DNA of 64,000 nt. Origin: Buttiauxella agrestis ATCC 33320 (lineage in GTDB: Bacteria > Pseudomonadota > Gammaproteobacteria > Enterobacterales > Enterobacteriaceae). The notes beneath the pieces are model-generated. The model was not told the origin of the DNA. It was given only the letters and a program-made list of their open reading frames with translations, and did not search any database. The translations under genes were made by a program, and so were the position numbers. The stretch is from positions 2,914,001-2,978,000 of the forward strand of contig JALKFA010000001.1 in assembly GCA_024169445.1 (NCBI GenBank). The letters run 5' to 3'. Each line of letters opens with the position of its first letter. Position 1 is the stretch's first letter. Shown one piece after another: positions 1-10,829 of this stretch.

Positions 1-702
1 TGGCAGCAGCAAGGTGGCAAAACGCCTGTTATGATGGCAGGCCACAGTCTGGGCGAATATTCTGCTCTGGTTTGTGCTGGTGTGATTGATTTTGCTGACG
101 CGGTGCGTCTGGTTGAATTACGTGGCAAATTGATGCAGGAAGCGGTTCCTGCTGGCACAGGTGCAATGTATGCCATCATCGGTCTTGATGATGTATCAAT
201 TGCCAAAGCTTGTGAAGAAGCGGCTCAAGGCGAAGTAGTCTCTCCGGTGAACTATAACTCACCAGGCCAGGTCGTGATCGCGGGTAATAAAGACGCAGTT
301 GAGCGTGCAGGTGCAGCTTGTAAAGCCGCCGGTGCAAAACGTGCACTGCCATTGCCTGTCAGTGTGCCTTCTCACTGTGCGCTGATGAAACCAGCGGCAG
401 ATAAACTGGCAGTCGCGCTGGAAAATATTACTTTCAATGCGCCAACTGTTCCGGTTGTGAACAATGTGGACGTGAAGTGCGAAACATCACCAGAAGCTAT
501 TCGTAGCGCGCTGGTGCGCCAATTGTACAGCCCAGTACAATGGACTAAATCAGTTGAATTTATGGCAGCACAGGGTGTGACCCAGTTGCTGGAAGTAGGG
601 CCTGGTAAAGTATTGACTGGCCTGACAAAGCGTATTGTTGACACACTGACAGCATCGGCGATTAACGAGCCGGTAGCTCTGTCAGCGGCGCTCGAGCAAT
701 AA
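1..702 (+). CDS. fabD: Malonyl-CoA:ACP transacylase FabD (5' end outside window)
   Basis: Transfers malonyl groups from CoA to the phosphopantetheine arm of acyl carrier protein, the entry step of type II fatty-acid synthesis in the cytoplasm. The reading frame is open from base 1 to the stop at 702, giving 233 codons; the E. coli protein is about 309 residues, so roughly the first 75 are missing. The nucleophile motif GHSLGE lies at fragment residues 14-19 (Ser is the nucleophile), and the SVPSH motif carrying the active-site His is near residue 124. It is followed 13 bases later by fabG, acpP and fabF, the usual fab cluster. The only oddity is the window edge. Confidence 0.97.
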   Translation, partial: WQQQGGKTPVMMAGHSLGEYSALVCAGVIDFADAVRLVELRGKLMQEAVPAGTGAMYAIIGLDDVSIAKACEEAAQGEVVSPVNYNSPGQVVIAGNKDAVERAGAACKAAGAKRALPLPVSVPSHCALMKPAADKLAVALENITFNAPTVPVVNNVDVKCETSPEAIRSALVRQLYSPVQWTKSVEFMAAQGVTQLLEVGPGKVLTGLTKRIVDTLTASAINEPVALSAALEQ

Positions 703-715
703 GACGAGGATGACC

Positions 716-1450
716 ATGAGTTTTGAAGGAAAAATTGCGCTGGTAACCGGTGCAAGCCGCGGTATTGGCCGCGCAATCGCGGAAACCCTAGTGGCCCGTG
801 GTGCGAAAGTTATCGGTACTGCGACCAGCGAAAGCGGTGCGCAGGCGATCAGTGATTATCTGGGCGATAACGGCAAAGGCTATATGCTGAATGTGACCGA
901 TCCTGCTTCGATTGAAGCTGTTTTAGGAAATATTCGCGCAGAATTTGGTGAAGTTGACATTCTGGTCAATAATGCCGGTATCACTCGTGATAATCTGTTA
1001 ATGCGCATGAAAGATGACGAATGGAACGATATCATCGAAACCAATCTGTCATCAGTTTTCCGTCTGTCAAAAGCGGTAATGCGCGCTATGATGAAAAAGC
1101 GTCATGGTCGTATTATCACTATTGGTTCCGTGGTTGGTACCATGGGAAATGCTGGTCAGGCAAACTACGCTGCGGCGAAAGCGGGTCTGATTGGTTTCAG
1201 TAAATCACTGGCGCGTGAAGTTGCGTCTCGTGGTATTACTGTAAACGTTGTTGCTCCGGGCTTTATTGAAACGGACATGACGCGTGCGCTTTCTGAAGAA
1301 CAGCGTGCGGGTATACTGGCGGAAGTTCCAGCGGGTCGTTTAGGCGACGCAAAAGAAATCGCCAGTGCTGTTGCATTTTTAGCCTCTGACGAGGCGGGTT
1401 ACATCTCTGGTGAAACCCTGCACGTCAATGGCGGAATGTATATGGTTTAA
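716..1450 (+). CDS. fabG: 3-oxoacyl-[ACP] reductase FabG
   Basis: NADPH-dependent reduction of beta-ketoacyl-ACP in the fatty-acid elongation cycle. It is a short-chain dehydrogenase: a Rossmann nucleotide motif GASRGIG lies at residues 12-18, and the catalytic Ser-Tyr-Lys set is visible as the Ser in GSVVG and the YAAAK motif near residues 151-155. An in-frame ATG at 710 exists, but the ATG at 716 gives 244 residues, the usual length, and sits 6 bases after ACGAGG; I chose 716. It is probably co-transcribed with fabD (13-base gap) and followed by acpP after a 154-base spacer that probably holds an acpP promoter. Confidence 0.97.
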   Translation: MSFEGKIALVTGASRGIGRAIAETLVARGAKVIGTATSESGAQAISDYLGDNGKGYMLNVTDPASIEAVLGNIRAEFGEVDILVNNAGITRDNLLMRMKDDEWNDIIETNLSSVFRLSKAVMRAMMKKRHGRIITIGSVVGTMGNAGQANYAAAKAGLIGFSKSLAREVASRGITVNVVAPGFIETDMTRALSEEQRAGILAEVPAGRLGDAKEIASAVAFLASDEAGYISGETLHVNGGMYMV

Positions 1451-1604
1451 CCACGATACAAAATATTTGCGTTATTTGGGCGAATGCCCGCAAAATAGCG
1501 TAAAATCGTGGTATGACCTGCCGGGATTTAGTTGCATCTTTTTCAACATTTTATACACTACGAAAACCATCGCGAAAGCGAGTTTTGATAGGAAATTTAA
1601 GAGT

Positions 1605-1841
1605 ATGAGCACTATCGAAGAACGCGTTAAGAAAATTATTGGCGAACAACTGGGCGTTAAGCAGGAAGAAGTTATCAACTCCGCTTCCTTCGTAGAGGAC
1701 CTGGGCGCTGATTCTCTTGACACCGTTGAGCTGGTAATGGCTCTGGAAGAAGAGTTTGATACTGAGATTCCGGACGAAGAAGCTGAGAAAATCACCACTG
1801 TTCAGGCTGCCATTGATTACATCAACGGTCACCAGGCGTAA
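1605..1841 (+). CDS. acpP: Acyl carrier protein AcpP
   Basis: Small acidic carrier that holds growing acyl chains on a 4'-phosphopantetheine arm for fatty-acid, lipid A and phospholipid synthesis. The 78-residue product starts [10 protein letters not shown] and contains the modification motif GADSLD around residues 34-39, with Ser as the attachment site, followed by the acidic recognition helix. A longer in-frame opening from 1410 exists, but ATG 1605 gives exactly the family length and follows an A/G-rich ribosome site. It lies between fabG and fabF, and a hairpin follows the stop. High expression is expected from the family. Confidence 0.98.
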   Translation: MSTIEERVKKIIGEQLGVKQEEVINSASFVEDLGADSLDTVELVMALEEEFDTEIPDEEAEKITTVQAAIDYINGHQA

Positions 1842-1852
1842 GTGAACATCTC

Positions 1853-1880
1853 CAGGCGGTCATTCGACCGCCTGAGTTTT
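1853..1880 (+). terminator. Hairpin after acpP
   Basis: An 8-bp perfect stem (CAGGCGGT / ACCGCCTG) with a 6-base loop, followed by GAGTTTT. The T-run is short, so it probably gives partial termination and partial read-through into fabF. Confidence 0.6.
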
Positions 1881-1898
1881 ATCTAATTGTCCCACTAG

Positions 1899-3170
<1,272 letters not shown>

Positions 3171-3180
3171 GTCGTTACTT

Positions 3181-3210
3181 ATAAAGGGCTCGCTTGCGGG
3201 CCCTTTATAC
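3181..3210 (+). terminator. Terminator after fabF
   Basis: A 9-bp stem ATAAAGGGC / GCCCTTTAT whose loop has further pairing (CGC/GCG). It lies 10 bases after the fabF stop and before the pabC ribosome site, so pabC probably has its own promoter or depends on read-through. Confidence 0.65.
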
Positions 3211-3283
3211 ATCTGAAATGTCCCCTCTTGCTGCAAACCCTTCGCACTGGCACTCTTAACTCACAGAACATTGAGGAGTTGTA

Positions 3284-4084
3284 ATGTATTTAATCAATGG
3301 TGAGTTAACGGAAAATCTGGCGGCGAACGATCGCGCTGTGCAGTTCGGTGATGGCTGCTTCACCACGGCGCGTGCTTGCAACGGCAGCATTCGTTTTTTA
3401 GAACAACACCTCGCTCGATTGCAGCAAGCCTGTGAAAAACTGCTGATTCCATTTGTCGATTGGTCACTGCTGGAAAATGAAATGCAGCAAATGGCGGCGG
3501 TTGAACAACAAGCCGTGTTGAAGGTGATCATTACCAGAGGCAGCGGTGGGCGTGGTTATAGCGCCGCAAATTGCGTGCAGCCGACTCGCTTATTGTCGGT
3601 TTCTGCTTACCCTGCTTTTTATCCTCAGTGGCGCGCACACGGTATCTCCCTGGCGCTTAGCCCAATTCGGATGGGTATCAACCCACATCTCGCCGGAATT
3701 AAACACCTGAATCGGCTCGAACAAGTGATGATTCGTACGCATCTTGAACAGATGCCAGCCCAGGAGGCGCTGGTTCTTGACAGCGATGGGTGGCTTACGG
3801 AATGCTGTGCCGCTAATTTATTCTGGCGTAAAGGAACACAGGTATTTACGCCGTATGTAGATAAATCTGGTGTGAACGGCACCATGCGTCAGCATATTAT
3901 CGCCTGTCTGGCTGAATCATCATGGCAGGTGACTGAAGTGCGCGAAAGATTAGACAGCCTGGCGACGGCTGATGAAGTGCTAATTTGCAACGCATTGATG
4001 CCGATTATCCCTGTGAACCAGGCTGAATCCTGGCGATATAAATCGCATGAGCTTTATCAATTTTTAGCACCACTTTGTGAGTAA
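3284..4084 (+). CDS. pabC: 4-amino-4-deoxychorismate lyase PabC
   Basis: PLP-dependent enzyme that splits 4-amino-4-deoxychorismate into p-aminobenzoate and pyruvate for folate synthesis. It is 266 residues, class IV aminotransferase fold. The PLP lysine is in [11 protein letters not shown] (about residue 145), and the phosphate/substrate-binding segment is [11 protein letters not shown] ribosome site TTGAGGAG precedes ATG 3284. The 3' end (4084) runs close to mltG, whose open frame begins inside it, consistent with coupled translation of pabC, mltG, tmk, holB and ycfH. Length and motifs agree with the family. Confidence 0.96.
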   Translation: MYLINGELTENLAANDRAVQFGDGCFTTARACNGSIRFLEQHLARLQQACEKLLIPFVDWSLLENEMQQMAAVEQQAVLKVIITRGSGGRGYSAANCVQPTRLLSVSAYPAFYPQWRAHGISLALSPIRMGINPHLAGIKHLNRLEQVMIRTHLEQMPAQEALVLDSDGWLTECCAANLFWRKGTQVFTPYVDKSGVNGTMRQHIIACLAESSWQVTEVRERLDSLATADEVLICNALMPIIPVNQAESWRYKSHELYQFLAPLCE

Positions 4085-4094
4085 CCAATTATCA

Positions 4095-5117
4095 ATGAAA
4101 AAGATGCTACGTTTCTTCCTGCTGTTGTTAGTGGTGCTTGGCGTGGCGGCAGGTGTTGGCTTATATAAAGTCCGTCAACTCGCCGACAGCCATCTGACCA
4201 TCAAGCAAGACACCATATTTATGCTCAAGCCGGGCACGGGTCGCCTGGCGTTGGGTAAGCAGTTATATGAAGAAAAATTACTGAATCGCCCACGAGTATT
4301 CCAGTGGCTGTTAAAAGTTGAGCCAGACCTCGCTAAATTTAAAGCGGGCACTTATCGCTTTACCCCGCAAATGACGGTTCGAGATATGCTCAAACTGTTA
4401 GCCAGTGGCAAAGAAGCTCAATTTCCTATTCGATTTGTCGAAGGGACTCGTTTAAGTGACTGGCTAAAACAATTGCGCGAAGCACCGTTCATTCAGCACA
4501 CCCTTAAAGATGATAACTACGCCACCGTTGCCGAAGTTTTAAAGCTTGAGCATCCAGATTGGGTTGAAGGGTGGTTCTTCCCCGATACCTGGCTTTACAC
4601 TGCTAACACCACCGATATTGCGCTGTTAAAACGCGCCCATGAGCGCATGGTCAAAGCCGTTCAGACTGCATGGGATGGCAAAAAAGACGGATTGCCGTAC
4701 AAAACGCAAAACGATTTGGTCACCATGGCCTCGATAATCGAGAAAGAAACCGCTGTGGCAGCAGAAAGAGATCAAGTCGCCTCGGTGTTCATCAACCGTT
4801 TACGCATCGGCATGCGTTTGCAAACCGACCCAACGGTAATTTACGGTATGGGTGAGAGCTATAATGGTAAGCTGTCGCGCAAAGATCTGGAAACGCCGAC
4901 GCCATATAACACCTATGTGATTAGTGGCATGCCGCCAGGCCCAATCGCGATTCCTGGTAACGCTTCGTTGCAAGCCGCGGCAAACCCCGCGAAAACACCG
5001 TATCTCTATTTTGTCGCTGATGGAAAGGGCGGTCATACATTTAATACCAACCTTGCAGGCCATAATCAGGCTGTGCAGGTGTATCTCAAAGCATTGAAGG
5101 ACAAGAATGGTCAGTAA
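4095..5117 (+). CDS. mltG: Endolytic peptidoglycan transglycosylase MltG
   Basis: Inner-membrane lytic transglycosylase that cuts nascent glycan strands and is thought to set their length. One N-terminal membrane segment (residues about 4-24, rich in Leu/Val) is followed by a periplasmic YceG domain. The catalytic Glu is in SIIEKETA near residue 218, and the C-terminal [14 protein letters not shown] block is a family hallmark. The frame is open from GTG 4077 inside pabC, but ATG 4095 gives MKKMLRFF and exactly 340 residues, as in E. coli, so I use it. It overlaps the start of tmk by 11 bases. Confidence 0.95.
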   Translation: MKKMLRFFLLLLVVLGVAAGVGLYKVRQLADSHLTIKQDTIFMLKPGTGRLALGKQLYEEKLLNRPRVFQWLLKVEPDLAKFKAGTYRFTPQMTVRDMLKLLASGKEAQFPIRFVEGTRLSDWLKQLREAPFIQHTLKDDNYATVAEVLKLEHPDWVEGWFFPDTWLYTANTTDIALLKRAHERMVKAVQTAWDGKKDGLPYKTQNDLVTMASIIEKETAVAAERDQVASVFINRLRIGMRLQTDPTVIYGMGESYNGKLSRKDLETPTPYNTYVISGMPPGPIAIPGNASLQAAANPAKTPYLYFVADGKGGHTFNTNLAGHNQAVQVYLKALKDKNGQ

Positions 5118-5745
5118 ATTTATCGTCATCGAAGGGCTCGAAGGGGCAGGGAAAACTAACGCACATAATGTGGTGGTTGCGACTTTAAAAGAGCTGGGGG
5201 TGACCGATCTGGTCTTCACGCGTGAACCCGGCGGCACGCCTCTTGCGGAAAGATTGCGTGAGTTGACGCTGAACAACAAAGGTATCGGCGATGAGATCGT
5301 AACGGATAAAGCTGAAGTGTTGATGTTCTACGCAGCACGCGTACAGCTTGTTGAAACGGTCATCAAACCGGCGCTGTCACGCGGAGCATGGGTTATTGGT
5401 GACCGTCATGACCTCTCGACGCAAGCATATCAGGGCGGTGGCCGTTGTATTGACCAGCAATTACTGATGGCACTGCGTAATACCGTGCTGGGTGATTTTT
5501 ATCCTGATCTGACCATTTATCTTGATGTCACGCCGGAAGTTGGCCTGACTCGCGCCCGTGCGCGTGGTGAACTGGATCGCATCGAACAGGAGTCTATCGA
5601 CTTCTTTAACCGCACCCGCGCCCGTTATCTGGAACTCGCTGCAAGCGACAGCCGTATCCGTACCATTGATGCGACACAAACCCTGGATAAAGTTTCACTA
5701 GACGTGCGTAACGCCGTGCTTGAGTGGGCTAAGGGGCTGGCGTAA
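5107..5745 (+). CDS. tmk: Thymidylate kinase Tmk
   Basis: Phosphorylates dTMP to dTDP with ATP, an essential step to dTTP. The 212-residue P-loop kinase has GLEGAGKTN at residues 9-17, the DRH motif ([17 protein letters not shown]) and the LID segment [12 protein letters not shown], type II as in E. coli. Two small departures from the E. coli sequence are visible: GKTN instead of GKTT in the P-loop and GGGRC instead of GGGRG. Neither removes a known catalytic residue. It overlaps mltG by 11 bases, and its stop shares one base with the holB start (TAATG), so the genes are translationally coupled. Confidence 0.97.
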   Translation: MVSKFIVIEGLEGAGKTNAHNVVVATLKELGVTDLVFTREPGGTPLAERLRELTLNNKGIGDEIVTDKAEVLMFYAARVQLVETVIKPALSRGAWVIGDRHDLSTQAYQGGGRCIDQQLLMALRNTVLGDFYPDLTIYLDVTPEVGLTRARARGELDRIEQESIDFFNRTRARYLELAASDSRIRTIDATQTLDKVSLDVRNAVLEWAKGLA

Positions 5746-6752
5746 TGAAATGGTATCCATGGTTACGCGCGCCGTTTGAGCAAATCCTCAGCCAGTATCA
5801 GGCTGGGCGCGGGCACCATGCACTGTTGTTACATTCATTGTCTGGCATGGGGGACGACGCATTAATCTACGCTCTCACACGCTGGTTGATGTGCCAGAAA
5901 CCGCAAGGAACGAAAAGCTGTGGCCAGTGCCGCAGTTGCCAGTTGATGCAGGCGGGAACACATCCTGACAGCTACGTGGTCGCGCCAGAAAAGGGCAAAT
6001 CCAGTCTTGGCATTGATGCTATTCGTGAAATAACTGAAAAGCTTTACAGCCACGCTCAGCAGGGTGGAGCAAAAGTGGTCTGGCTGGAAGATGCCGGTTT
6101 ACTTACCGAGGCGGCGGCCAATGCGTTGTTGAAAACACTCGAAGAACCGCCATCCAATACCTGGTTCTTTCTGGGGTGCCGTGAACCTGCGCGTTTACCC
6201 GCCACACTGCGTAGTCGCTGCCTGTACTGGTATCTGACTCCCCCAGACGAAAACTTTGCTCTCGCCTGGCTGGCCCGGGAAATCACGCTGGATAACGCGC
6301 AGCTGCGCGCCGCATTGCGCCTGAGTTCTGGCGCTCCCGCCGGTGCGCTGGCTCTGTTGCAACCTGAACAGTGGAAGCACCGCCAGACACTGTGCGAGAA
6401 ACTCAACGAAGCTTGCGCCACAAAGAACATGCTGGCGTTATTGCCTGCTTTGAACAGTGATGATGCGACCGTTCGCGTCCATTGGTTATGCTCACTGCTG
6501 GTTGATGCACTAAAATGGCAGCAGGGTGCTACGCCGTGGTTGACCAATGATGATCAACATACATTGGTGGCAAATATTGCCAACAGCGCAAGCCCCGCGA
6601 TGCTACAAGCTATTTTGCATAGCTGGTTTTCCTGCCGCGAAGCATTGCTGAGTGTCGTAGGTGTGAACCGCGAATTATTGCTGACTGAACAATTGCTCAC
6701 CTGGGAGCGTTTAATGCAACCAGGTGCTGTCCTTCCTTCCTTCCATCTTTAA
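5745..6752 (+). CDS. holB: DNA polymerase III delta-prime subunit HolB
   Basis: Clamp-loader subunit (delta') that, with delta and gamma/tau, opens the beta clamp for DNA polymerase III. The protein is 335 residues. A zinc-binding module with Cys residues in CQKPQGTKSCGQCRSC lies near residues 50-65, and the AAA+ region carries LLKTLEEPP and the SRC motif (TLRSRC). As in the family, the Walker A motif is degenerate (LSGMGDDA). The start ATG 5745 overlaps the tmk stop. ycfH follows 10 bases after the stop. C-terminal sequence is the most divergent part compared with E. coli. Confidence 0.96.
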   Translation: MKWYPWLRAPFEQILSQYQAGRGHHALLLHSLSGMGDDALIYALTRWLMCQKPQGTKSCGQCRSCQLMQAGTHPDSYVVAPEKGKSSLGIDAIREITEKLYSHAQQGGAKVVWLEDAGLLTEAAANALLKTLEEPPSNTWFFLGCREPARLPATLRSRCLYWYLTPPDENFALAWLAREITLDNAQLRAALRLSSGAPAGALALLQPEQWKHRQTLCEKLNEACATKNMLALLPALNSDDATVRVHWLCSLLVDALKWQQGATPWLTNDDQHTLVANIANSASPAMLQAILHSWFSCREALLSVVGVNRELLLTEQLLTWERLMQPGAVLPSFHL

Positions 6753-6762
6753 GAGTATCTGT

Positions 6763-7557
6763 ATGTTCCTGGTTGACTCACATTGCCATCTTGATGGCCT
6801 GGATTATCAATCCCTGCATAAAAGCGTCGATGACGTCCTGGAAAAAGCGGCGGCACGTGATGTGAAATTCTGCCTTGCGGTTGCCACTACGCTCGACGGT
6901 TATCGCAATATGCGCCAATTAGTTGGTGAGCGTCACAATGTCGCTTATTCATGCGGTGTACACCCGCTGAATCAGGACGAAGAATATGACGTCGAGGAAC
7001 TTCGCCGCCTGGCCGCCGATCCTGGCGTCGTCGCGCTGGGGGAAACGGGATTAGATTACTTCTATACCCCGGAAACCAAACCCCGCCAGCAGGAATCATT
7101 CCGCCATCATATCCAGATTGGTCGTGAACTTAACAAGCCGGTGATTGTTCATACCCGAGATGCACGCGCCGATACCCTGGCCATTCTGCATGAAGAGAAA
7201 GTGACAGACTGCGGTGGGGTACTACACTGTTTTACAGAAGACAGAGAAACTGCTGCAAAATTGCTCGATATGGGTTTTTACATCTCTTTCTCCGGTATTG
7301 TGACTTTCCGCAATGCCGAACAACTCAGGGAAGCGGCGCGCTATGTGCCACTGGATCGCATACTGGTGGAAACCGACTCACCTTATCTTGCTCCGGTGCC
7401 ACATCGTGGTAAGGAAAACCAACCAGCAATGACGCGCGATGTGGCGGAATATATGGCGGTACTGAAAGGTGTTTCACTTGAGGAATTGGCCGTTGTGACG
7501 ACAAAAAACTTCGCCACTTTGTTCCATATTCCTGACTCCCGCCTGCAATCCGTTTGA
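6763..7557 (+). CDS. ycfH: TatD-family metal-dependent hydrolase YcfH
   Basis: Member of the TatD DNase family, two-metal hydrolases; the cellular substrate of YcfH is not settled. The TIM-barrel metal ligands are all visible: SHCHLD (His-x-His near residues 6-8), GETGLDY (Glu), VIVHTRDA (His), LHCFT (His) and VETDSPYLAP (Asp). An upstream in-frame extension to 6724 runs into the holB 3' end; ATG 6763 (MFLVDSHCH) gives 264 residues, the normal length. It is the last gene of the pabC-ycfH run and is followed by a strong terminator. Confidence 0.95.
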   Translation: MFLVDSHCHLDGLDYQSLHKSVDDVLEKAAARDVKFCLAVATTLDGYRNMRQLVGERHNVAYSCGVHPLNQDEEYDVEELRRLAADPGVVALGETGLDYFYTPETKPRQQESFRHHIQIGRELNKPVIVHTRDARADTLAILHEEKVTDCGGVLHCFTEDRETAAKLLDMGFYISFSGIVTFRNAEQLREAARYVPLDRILVETDSPYLAPVPHRGKENQPAMTRDVAEYMAVLKGVSLEELAVVTTKNFATLFHIPDSRLQSV

Positions 7558-7608
7558 TAAGTCTAAGTTATTTTAAAGCTCGTAATTAATGATCGAAGCG
7601 AGTACAGT

Positions 7609-7643
7609 GCACCACCCCAAAAAAGGTGGTGCAGACTCTTTTT
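7609..7643 (+). terminator. Rho-independent terminator after ycfH
   Basis: Perfect 8-bp stem GCACCACC / GGTGGTGC with an 8-base loop, followed by AGACTCTTTTT. It separates ycfH from the ptsG control region. Confidence 0.85.
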
Positions 7644-7702
7644 GTAACGTTTAGAAACGTGTTTTGTAAATTAATGAAAGTTTTTCATATGGCTTTTAGA
7701 GA

Positions 7703-7722
7703 AACGTGATAGCCGTCAAACA
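7703..7722 (+). promoter_or_regulatory. CRP-binding site of ptsG
   Basis: CGTGATAGCCGTCAAA keeps the TGTGA-N6-TCACA spacing and matches the activating CRP site known in front of E. coli ptsG almost base for base. Glucose transport would therefore need cAMP-CRP. Confidence 0.75.
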
Positions 7723-7729
7723 AAAAATC

Positions 7730-7760
7730 TTCGATTTATTTTACTCTGCGTAATAAATCA
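7730..7760 (+). promoter_or_regulatory. Mlc operator in the ptsG promoter
   Basis: An AT-rich imperfect palindrome with the core TTTATTTTACTCTGCGTAAT at 7735-7754 resembles the E. coli ptsG Mlc site. Mlc repression is known to be relieved when PtsG transports glucose. The assignment rests on similarity to the characterised site. Confidence 0.65.
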
Positions 7761-7837
7761 AAGGGCACTTAAGATGCCTGTATATGGACCGGATCTCCCC
7801 CCAGTCCGATGCGCATAACGCGTAAAAAAAAGCACAA

Positions 7838-7860
7838 ATACTCAGGAGCACTCTCAATAT
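7838..7860 (+). promoter_or_regulatory. SgrS target at the ptsG ribosome site
   Basis: The run ACTCAGGAGCACTCTCAAT just before ATG 7859 is the segment that the small RNA SgrS pairs with in E. coli ptsG mRNA to block translation under sugar-phosphate stress. It contains the AGGAG ribosome site. sgrS itself is not in this window. Confidence 0.7.
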
Positions 7861-9292
7861 GTTTAAGAATGCATTTGCTAACCTGCAAAAGGTGGGTAAA
7901 TCGCTGATGCTGCCAGTATCCGTACTGCCAATCGCAGGTATCCTGCTGGGCGTCGGTTCTGCAAACTTCAGCTGGCTGCCAGCAGTCGTTTCTCATGTAA
8001 TGGCGGAAGCTGGCGGTTCAGTATTCGCCAATATGCCGCTGATTTTTGCTATCGGTGTGGCATTAGGCTTCACGAATAACGATGGCGTTTCTGCATTAGC
8101 CTCTGTGGTTGCATACGGCATCATGGTTAAGACCATGGCGGTTGTTGCACCTTTGGTTCTGCATATTCCTGCTGAAGAGATCGCGGCAAAACACCTGGCT
8201 GATACCGGTGTTCTGGGCGGTATCATCTCTGGTGCCATTGCAGCCTACATGTTTAACCGTTTCTACCGCATCAAGTTGCCAGAATACCTGGGCTTCTTCG
8301 CGGGTAAACGTTTCGTACCGATCATCTCCGGTCTGGCTGCGATCTTCATGGGTGTTGTGCTGTCCTTCATCTGGCCTCCAATCGGTACGGCTATTCAGAC
8401 CTTCTCTCAGTGGGCTGCTTACCAGAACCCGGTTGTGGCATTCGGCATCTACGGTTTCGTAGAGCGCTGCCTGGTACCATTCGGTCTGCACCACATCTGG
8501 AACGTTCCATTCCAGATGCAAATTGGTGAATACACCAACGCTGCAGGTCAGGTCTTCCACGGCGATATCCCACGTTACATGGCAGGTGACCCAACTGCGG
8601 GCAAACTGTCTGGTGGCTTCCTGTTTAAAATGTACGGTCTGCCTGCTGCGGCTATCGCAATCTGGCACTCAGCTAAACCTGAGAACCGTGCAAAAGTCGG
8701 CGGTATCATGATCTCCGCTGCGTTGACCTCGTTCCTGACCGGTATTACCGAGCCAATCGAGTTCTCCTTCATGTTCGTTGCTCCAATCCTGTACATCATC
8801 CACGCGGTGTTGGCAGGCCTGGCATTCCCAATCTGTATCCTTCTGGGTATGCGTGACGGTACTTCCTTCTCTCACGGTCTGATTGACTTCATCGTGCTGA
8901 GCGGTAACAGCAGCAAATTGTGGTTGTTCCCAATTGTTGGCCTGTGCTACGCGGCGATTTACTACACCGTGTTCCGTGTGCTGATTAAAGCGCTTGACCT
9001 GAAAACTCCAGGTCGTGAAGACGCAACATCTGAGACGACTACCACTTCCACAAGCGAAATGGCACCAGCTCTGGTTAGCGCTTTCGGCGGTAAAGAAAAC
9101 ATCACTAACCTGGATGCGTGTATTACCCGTCTGCGTGTTAGCGTGGCCGACATTTCTAAAGTCGACCAGGCTGGCCTGAAGAAATTGGGTGCAGCAGGTG
9201 TAGTTGTAGCTGGTTCAGGTGTTCAGGCAATCTTCGGTACTAAATCCGATAACCTGAAAACTGAAATGGATGAGTGGATCCGTAACAGCTAA
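7859..9292 (+). CDS. ptsG: PTS glucose-specific enzyme IICB PtsG
   Basis: Imports and phosphorylates glucose at the inner membrane, taking phosphate from enzyme IIA-Glc. The product is 477 residues, identical in length to E. coli. An N-terminal IIC domain (about 1-385) has many membrane segments and the sugar-binding region around GITEPIEF. A Thr/Ser-rich linker (KTPGRED...TSTSEMA) leads to the C-terminal IIB domain with the phosphorylated Cys in [10 protein letters not shown] near residue 421. The leader carries CRP, Mlc and SgrS signals. It is monocistronic, with its own terminator. In E. coli fhuE follows; here the next gene is hinT. Confidence 0.97.
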   Translation: MFKNAFANLQKVGKSLMLPVSVLPIAGILLGVGSANFSWLPAVVSHVMAEAGGSVFANMPLIFAIGVALGFTNNDGVSALASVVAYGIMVKTMAVVAPLVLHIPAEEIAAKHLADTGVLGGIISGAIAAYMFNRFYRIKLPEYLGFFAGKRFVPIISGLAAIFMGVVLSFIWPPIGTAIQTFSQWAAYQNPVVAFGIYGFVERCLVPFGLHHIWNVPFQMQIGEYTNAAGQVFHGDIPRYMAGDPTAGKLSGGFLFKMYGLPAAAIAIWHSAKPENRAKVGGIMISAALTSFLTGITEPIEFSFMFVAPILYIIHAVLAGLAFPICILLGMRDGTSFSHGLIDFIVLSGNSSKLWLFPIVGLCYAAIYYTVFRVLIKALDLKTPGREDATSETTTTSTSEMAPALVSAFGGKENITNLDACITRLRVSVADISKVDQAGLKKLGAAGVVVAGSGVQAIFGTKSDNLKTEMDEWIRNS

Positions 9293-9312
9293 TAAGAAGT
9301 TGGGGAGACTGA

Positions 9313-9338
9313 GGGAGGCCATTGGCCTCCCTTTTTTA
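9313..9338 (+). terminator. Terminator after ptsG
   Basis: GGGAGGCC with its partner GGCCTCCC around a 2-4 base loop, followed by TTTTTT; a strong Rho-independent terminator. Confidence 0.85.
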
Positions 9339-9441
9339 CGTCTACAATTCACAGGTTAAGGTTGAAAGAGTAGGTGTAACTCGCTCATACTCTTGGGCTA
9401 TGTCACATAAAGTTCGCCACACATGAATAAAAGGTAACGTC

Positions 9442-9798
9442 ATGGCCGAAGAAACCATTTTCAGTAAAATTATCCGCCGGGAAATTCCGGCTGATATCGT
9501 TTATCAAGATGAGTTAGTCACTGCATTCCGTGACATATCGCCACAGGCTCCAACCCACATCCTTATCATTCCTAATGTGCTGATCCCAACGGTTAACGAC
9601 GTAACTACTGAGCATGAACTGGCACTAGGGCGCATGTTGATCGCAGCAGCAAAAATTGCTGAACAAGAAGGGATTGCAGAAGACGGCTATCGTCTGATCA
9701 TGAACTGCAATCGCCATGGTGGACAGGAGGTTTACCACATTCACATGCACCTGCTGGGTGGCCGTGTGCTTGGGCCGATGCTGGCGCATAAAGGATAA
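9442..9798 (+). CDS. hinT: HIT-family purine nucleoside phosphoramidase HinT
   Basis: Hydrolyses adenosine and guanosine phosphoramidates and aminoacyl-adenylates in the cytoplasm. The 118-residue protein has the histidine triad HIHMHLL near residues 99-105, the N-terminal [11 protein letters not shown] and the C-terminal LGPMLAHKG, all typical. E. coli HinT has one extra residue. ATG 9442 follows AAAAGGTAACG. It heads the hinT-ycfL-lpoB-thiK-nagZ-ycfP run with gaps of 4-42 bases. Confidence 0.96.
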   Translation: MAEETIFSKIIRREIPADIVYQDELVTAFRDISPQAPTHILIIPNVLIPTVNDVTTEHELALGRMLIAAAKIAEQEGIAEDGYRLIMNCNRHGGQEVYHIHMHLLGGRVLGPMLAHKG

Positions 9799-9802
9799 AT
9801 TG

Positions 9803-10177
9803 ATGAAAGCGAACTCGCTGTTAACGCTACTGGCCATCATTTTTATGGTGGGATGCAGTTCCAAACCCGCGATTCCTGTCAGCGATGATCAAACGCTGGT
9901 GATGGAAACCTCGGTGCTTGCGGCGGGGATTAGTGCTGAAAAACCTGATATTTCAAGTGATAGCGGTGCCACTGTTTCACGTAGCCAGTTGTATAATGAG
10001 CAGTCTAAACCAGTCATCATCAGCTATCGTTTTTATTGGTATGACGACAAAGGGCTGGAAATTCATCCTCTCGAGCAGCCGCGCACGATTACGATACCTG
10101 CAAAATCTAGCGTTTCGGTGTCATCCATAGCCAGTTATCCAGACGCACGTCAAGTTCGTCTATCTCTCTCTTTATAA
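9803..10177 (+). CDS. ycfL: DUF1425 lipoprotein YcfL
   Basis: Small exported lipoprotein of unsettled function, conserved beside lpoB in enterobacteria. A type II signal peptide is evident: MKANSLLTLLAIIFMVGC, with the lipobox Cys at residue 18 in VGC. The rest looks like a compact beta domain. An in-frame extension reaches back into hinT, but ATG 9803, four bases after the hinT stop, gives 124 residues, about the E. coli length. Clustering with lpoB suggests a cell-envelope role, which is inference only. Confidence 0.92.
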   Translation: MKANSLLTLLAIIFMVGCSSKPAIPVSDDQTLVMETSVLAAGISAEKPDISSDSGATVSRSQLYNEQSKPVIISYRFYWYDDKGLEIHPLEQPRTITIPAKSSVSVSSIASYPDARQVRLSLSL

Positions 10178-10187
10178 GGGGTGAATT

Positions 10188-10829
10188 TTGATTAAGGGAA
10201 TCCATCGTTACCTGGTAATTATCGCCGCGGCGATGATTTTATCCGGGTGTATTAACCGTGGTGAAGCTCCTGCTCCTGTGGAAGAAGTGAAGCCAGTTCC
10301 GCAGCAGCCAGTTGAACCGCCACCGACTGTTCCAACGGTGCCGACTGTGCCAACTCAGCCAGGCCCAATTGAACAGCCACAGCCGACTATTCCTGCCACA
10401 CCTAAAGTTCGTAGCTACGATTGGGGCAGCGCGATGCAGCCGATGGTTGGCAAAATGTTACAAGCCGATGGCGTGACAGCCGGCGGCGTTCTGCTGGTGG
10501 ATAGCGTGAACAATCACACCAATGGTTCGCTGCAAACTGGTAAAGCGACCGAAGCGCTGCACGGTGCGTTGGCAAACAACGGCAAATTTACCCTTGTGTC
10601 GCCACAACAGCTTTCGCTGGCAAAACAACAACTCGGGTTATCGCCACAAGACAGCCTGGGTTCTCGTACTAAAGCGATTGGTATTGCCCGTAACGTTGGT
10701 GCGCAATATGTGCTGTATAGCAATGCCAGTGGCAACGTGAATGCACCAACGCTGAAAATGCAGTTGATGCTGGTACAGACCGGCGAAATTATTTGGTCAG
10801 GCAGCAGTGCTGTTCAACAAACCCAATAA
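10188..10829 (+). CDS. lpoB: Penicillin-binding protein activator LpoB
   Basis: Outer-membrane lipoprotein that reaches through the periplasm and stimulates the bifunctional peptidoglycan synthase PBP1B. It has 213 residues, as in E. coli. The signal peptide ends at a lipobox (ILSGC, Cys near residue 21). A Pro-rich flexible linker follows (residues about 27-70, with PTVPTVPTVPTQPGP), then the globular domain from about 75 with SVNNHTNGSLQTG and GLSPQDSLGSRTKAIGIARN. The start is TTG at 10188 after AAGGGG; this rare start is also used in E. coli. It overlaps the start of thiK by 23 bases. Confidence 0.95.
   Translation: MIKGIHRYLVIIAAAMILSGCINRGEAPAPVEEVKPVPQQPVEPPPTVPTVPTVPTQPGPIEQPQPTIPATPKVRSYDWGSAMQPMVGKMLQADGVTAGGVLLVDSVNNHTNGSLQTGKATEALHGALANNGKFTLVSPQQLSLAKQQLGLSPQDSLGSRTKAIGIARNVGAQYVLYSNASGNVNAPTLKMQLMLVQTGEIIWSGSSAVQQTQ

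Noticed and set aside
5107-5745. Tmk P-loop GKTN as evidence of inactivation
   Set aside because: The essential Gly-Lys-Thr is kept, and all other motifs and the length are normal in an essential gene.
8096-8668. 190-aa minus-strand frame inside ptsG
   Set aside because: Antisense to ptsG with no supporting motif or start signal.
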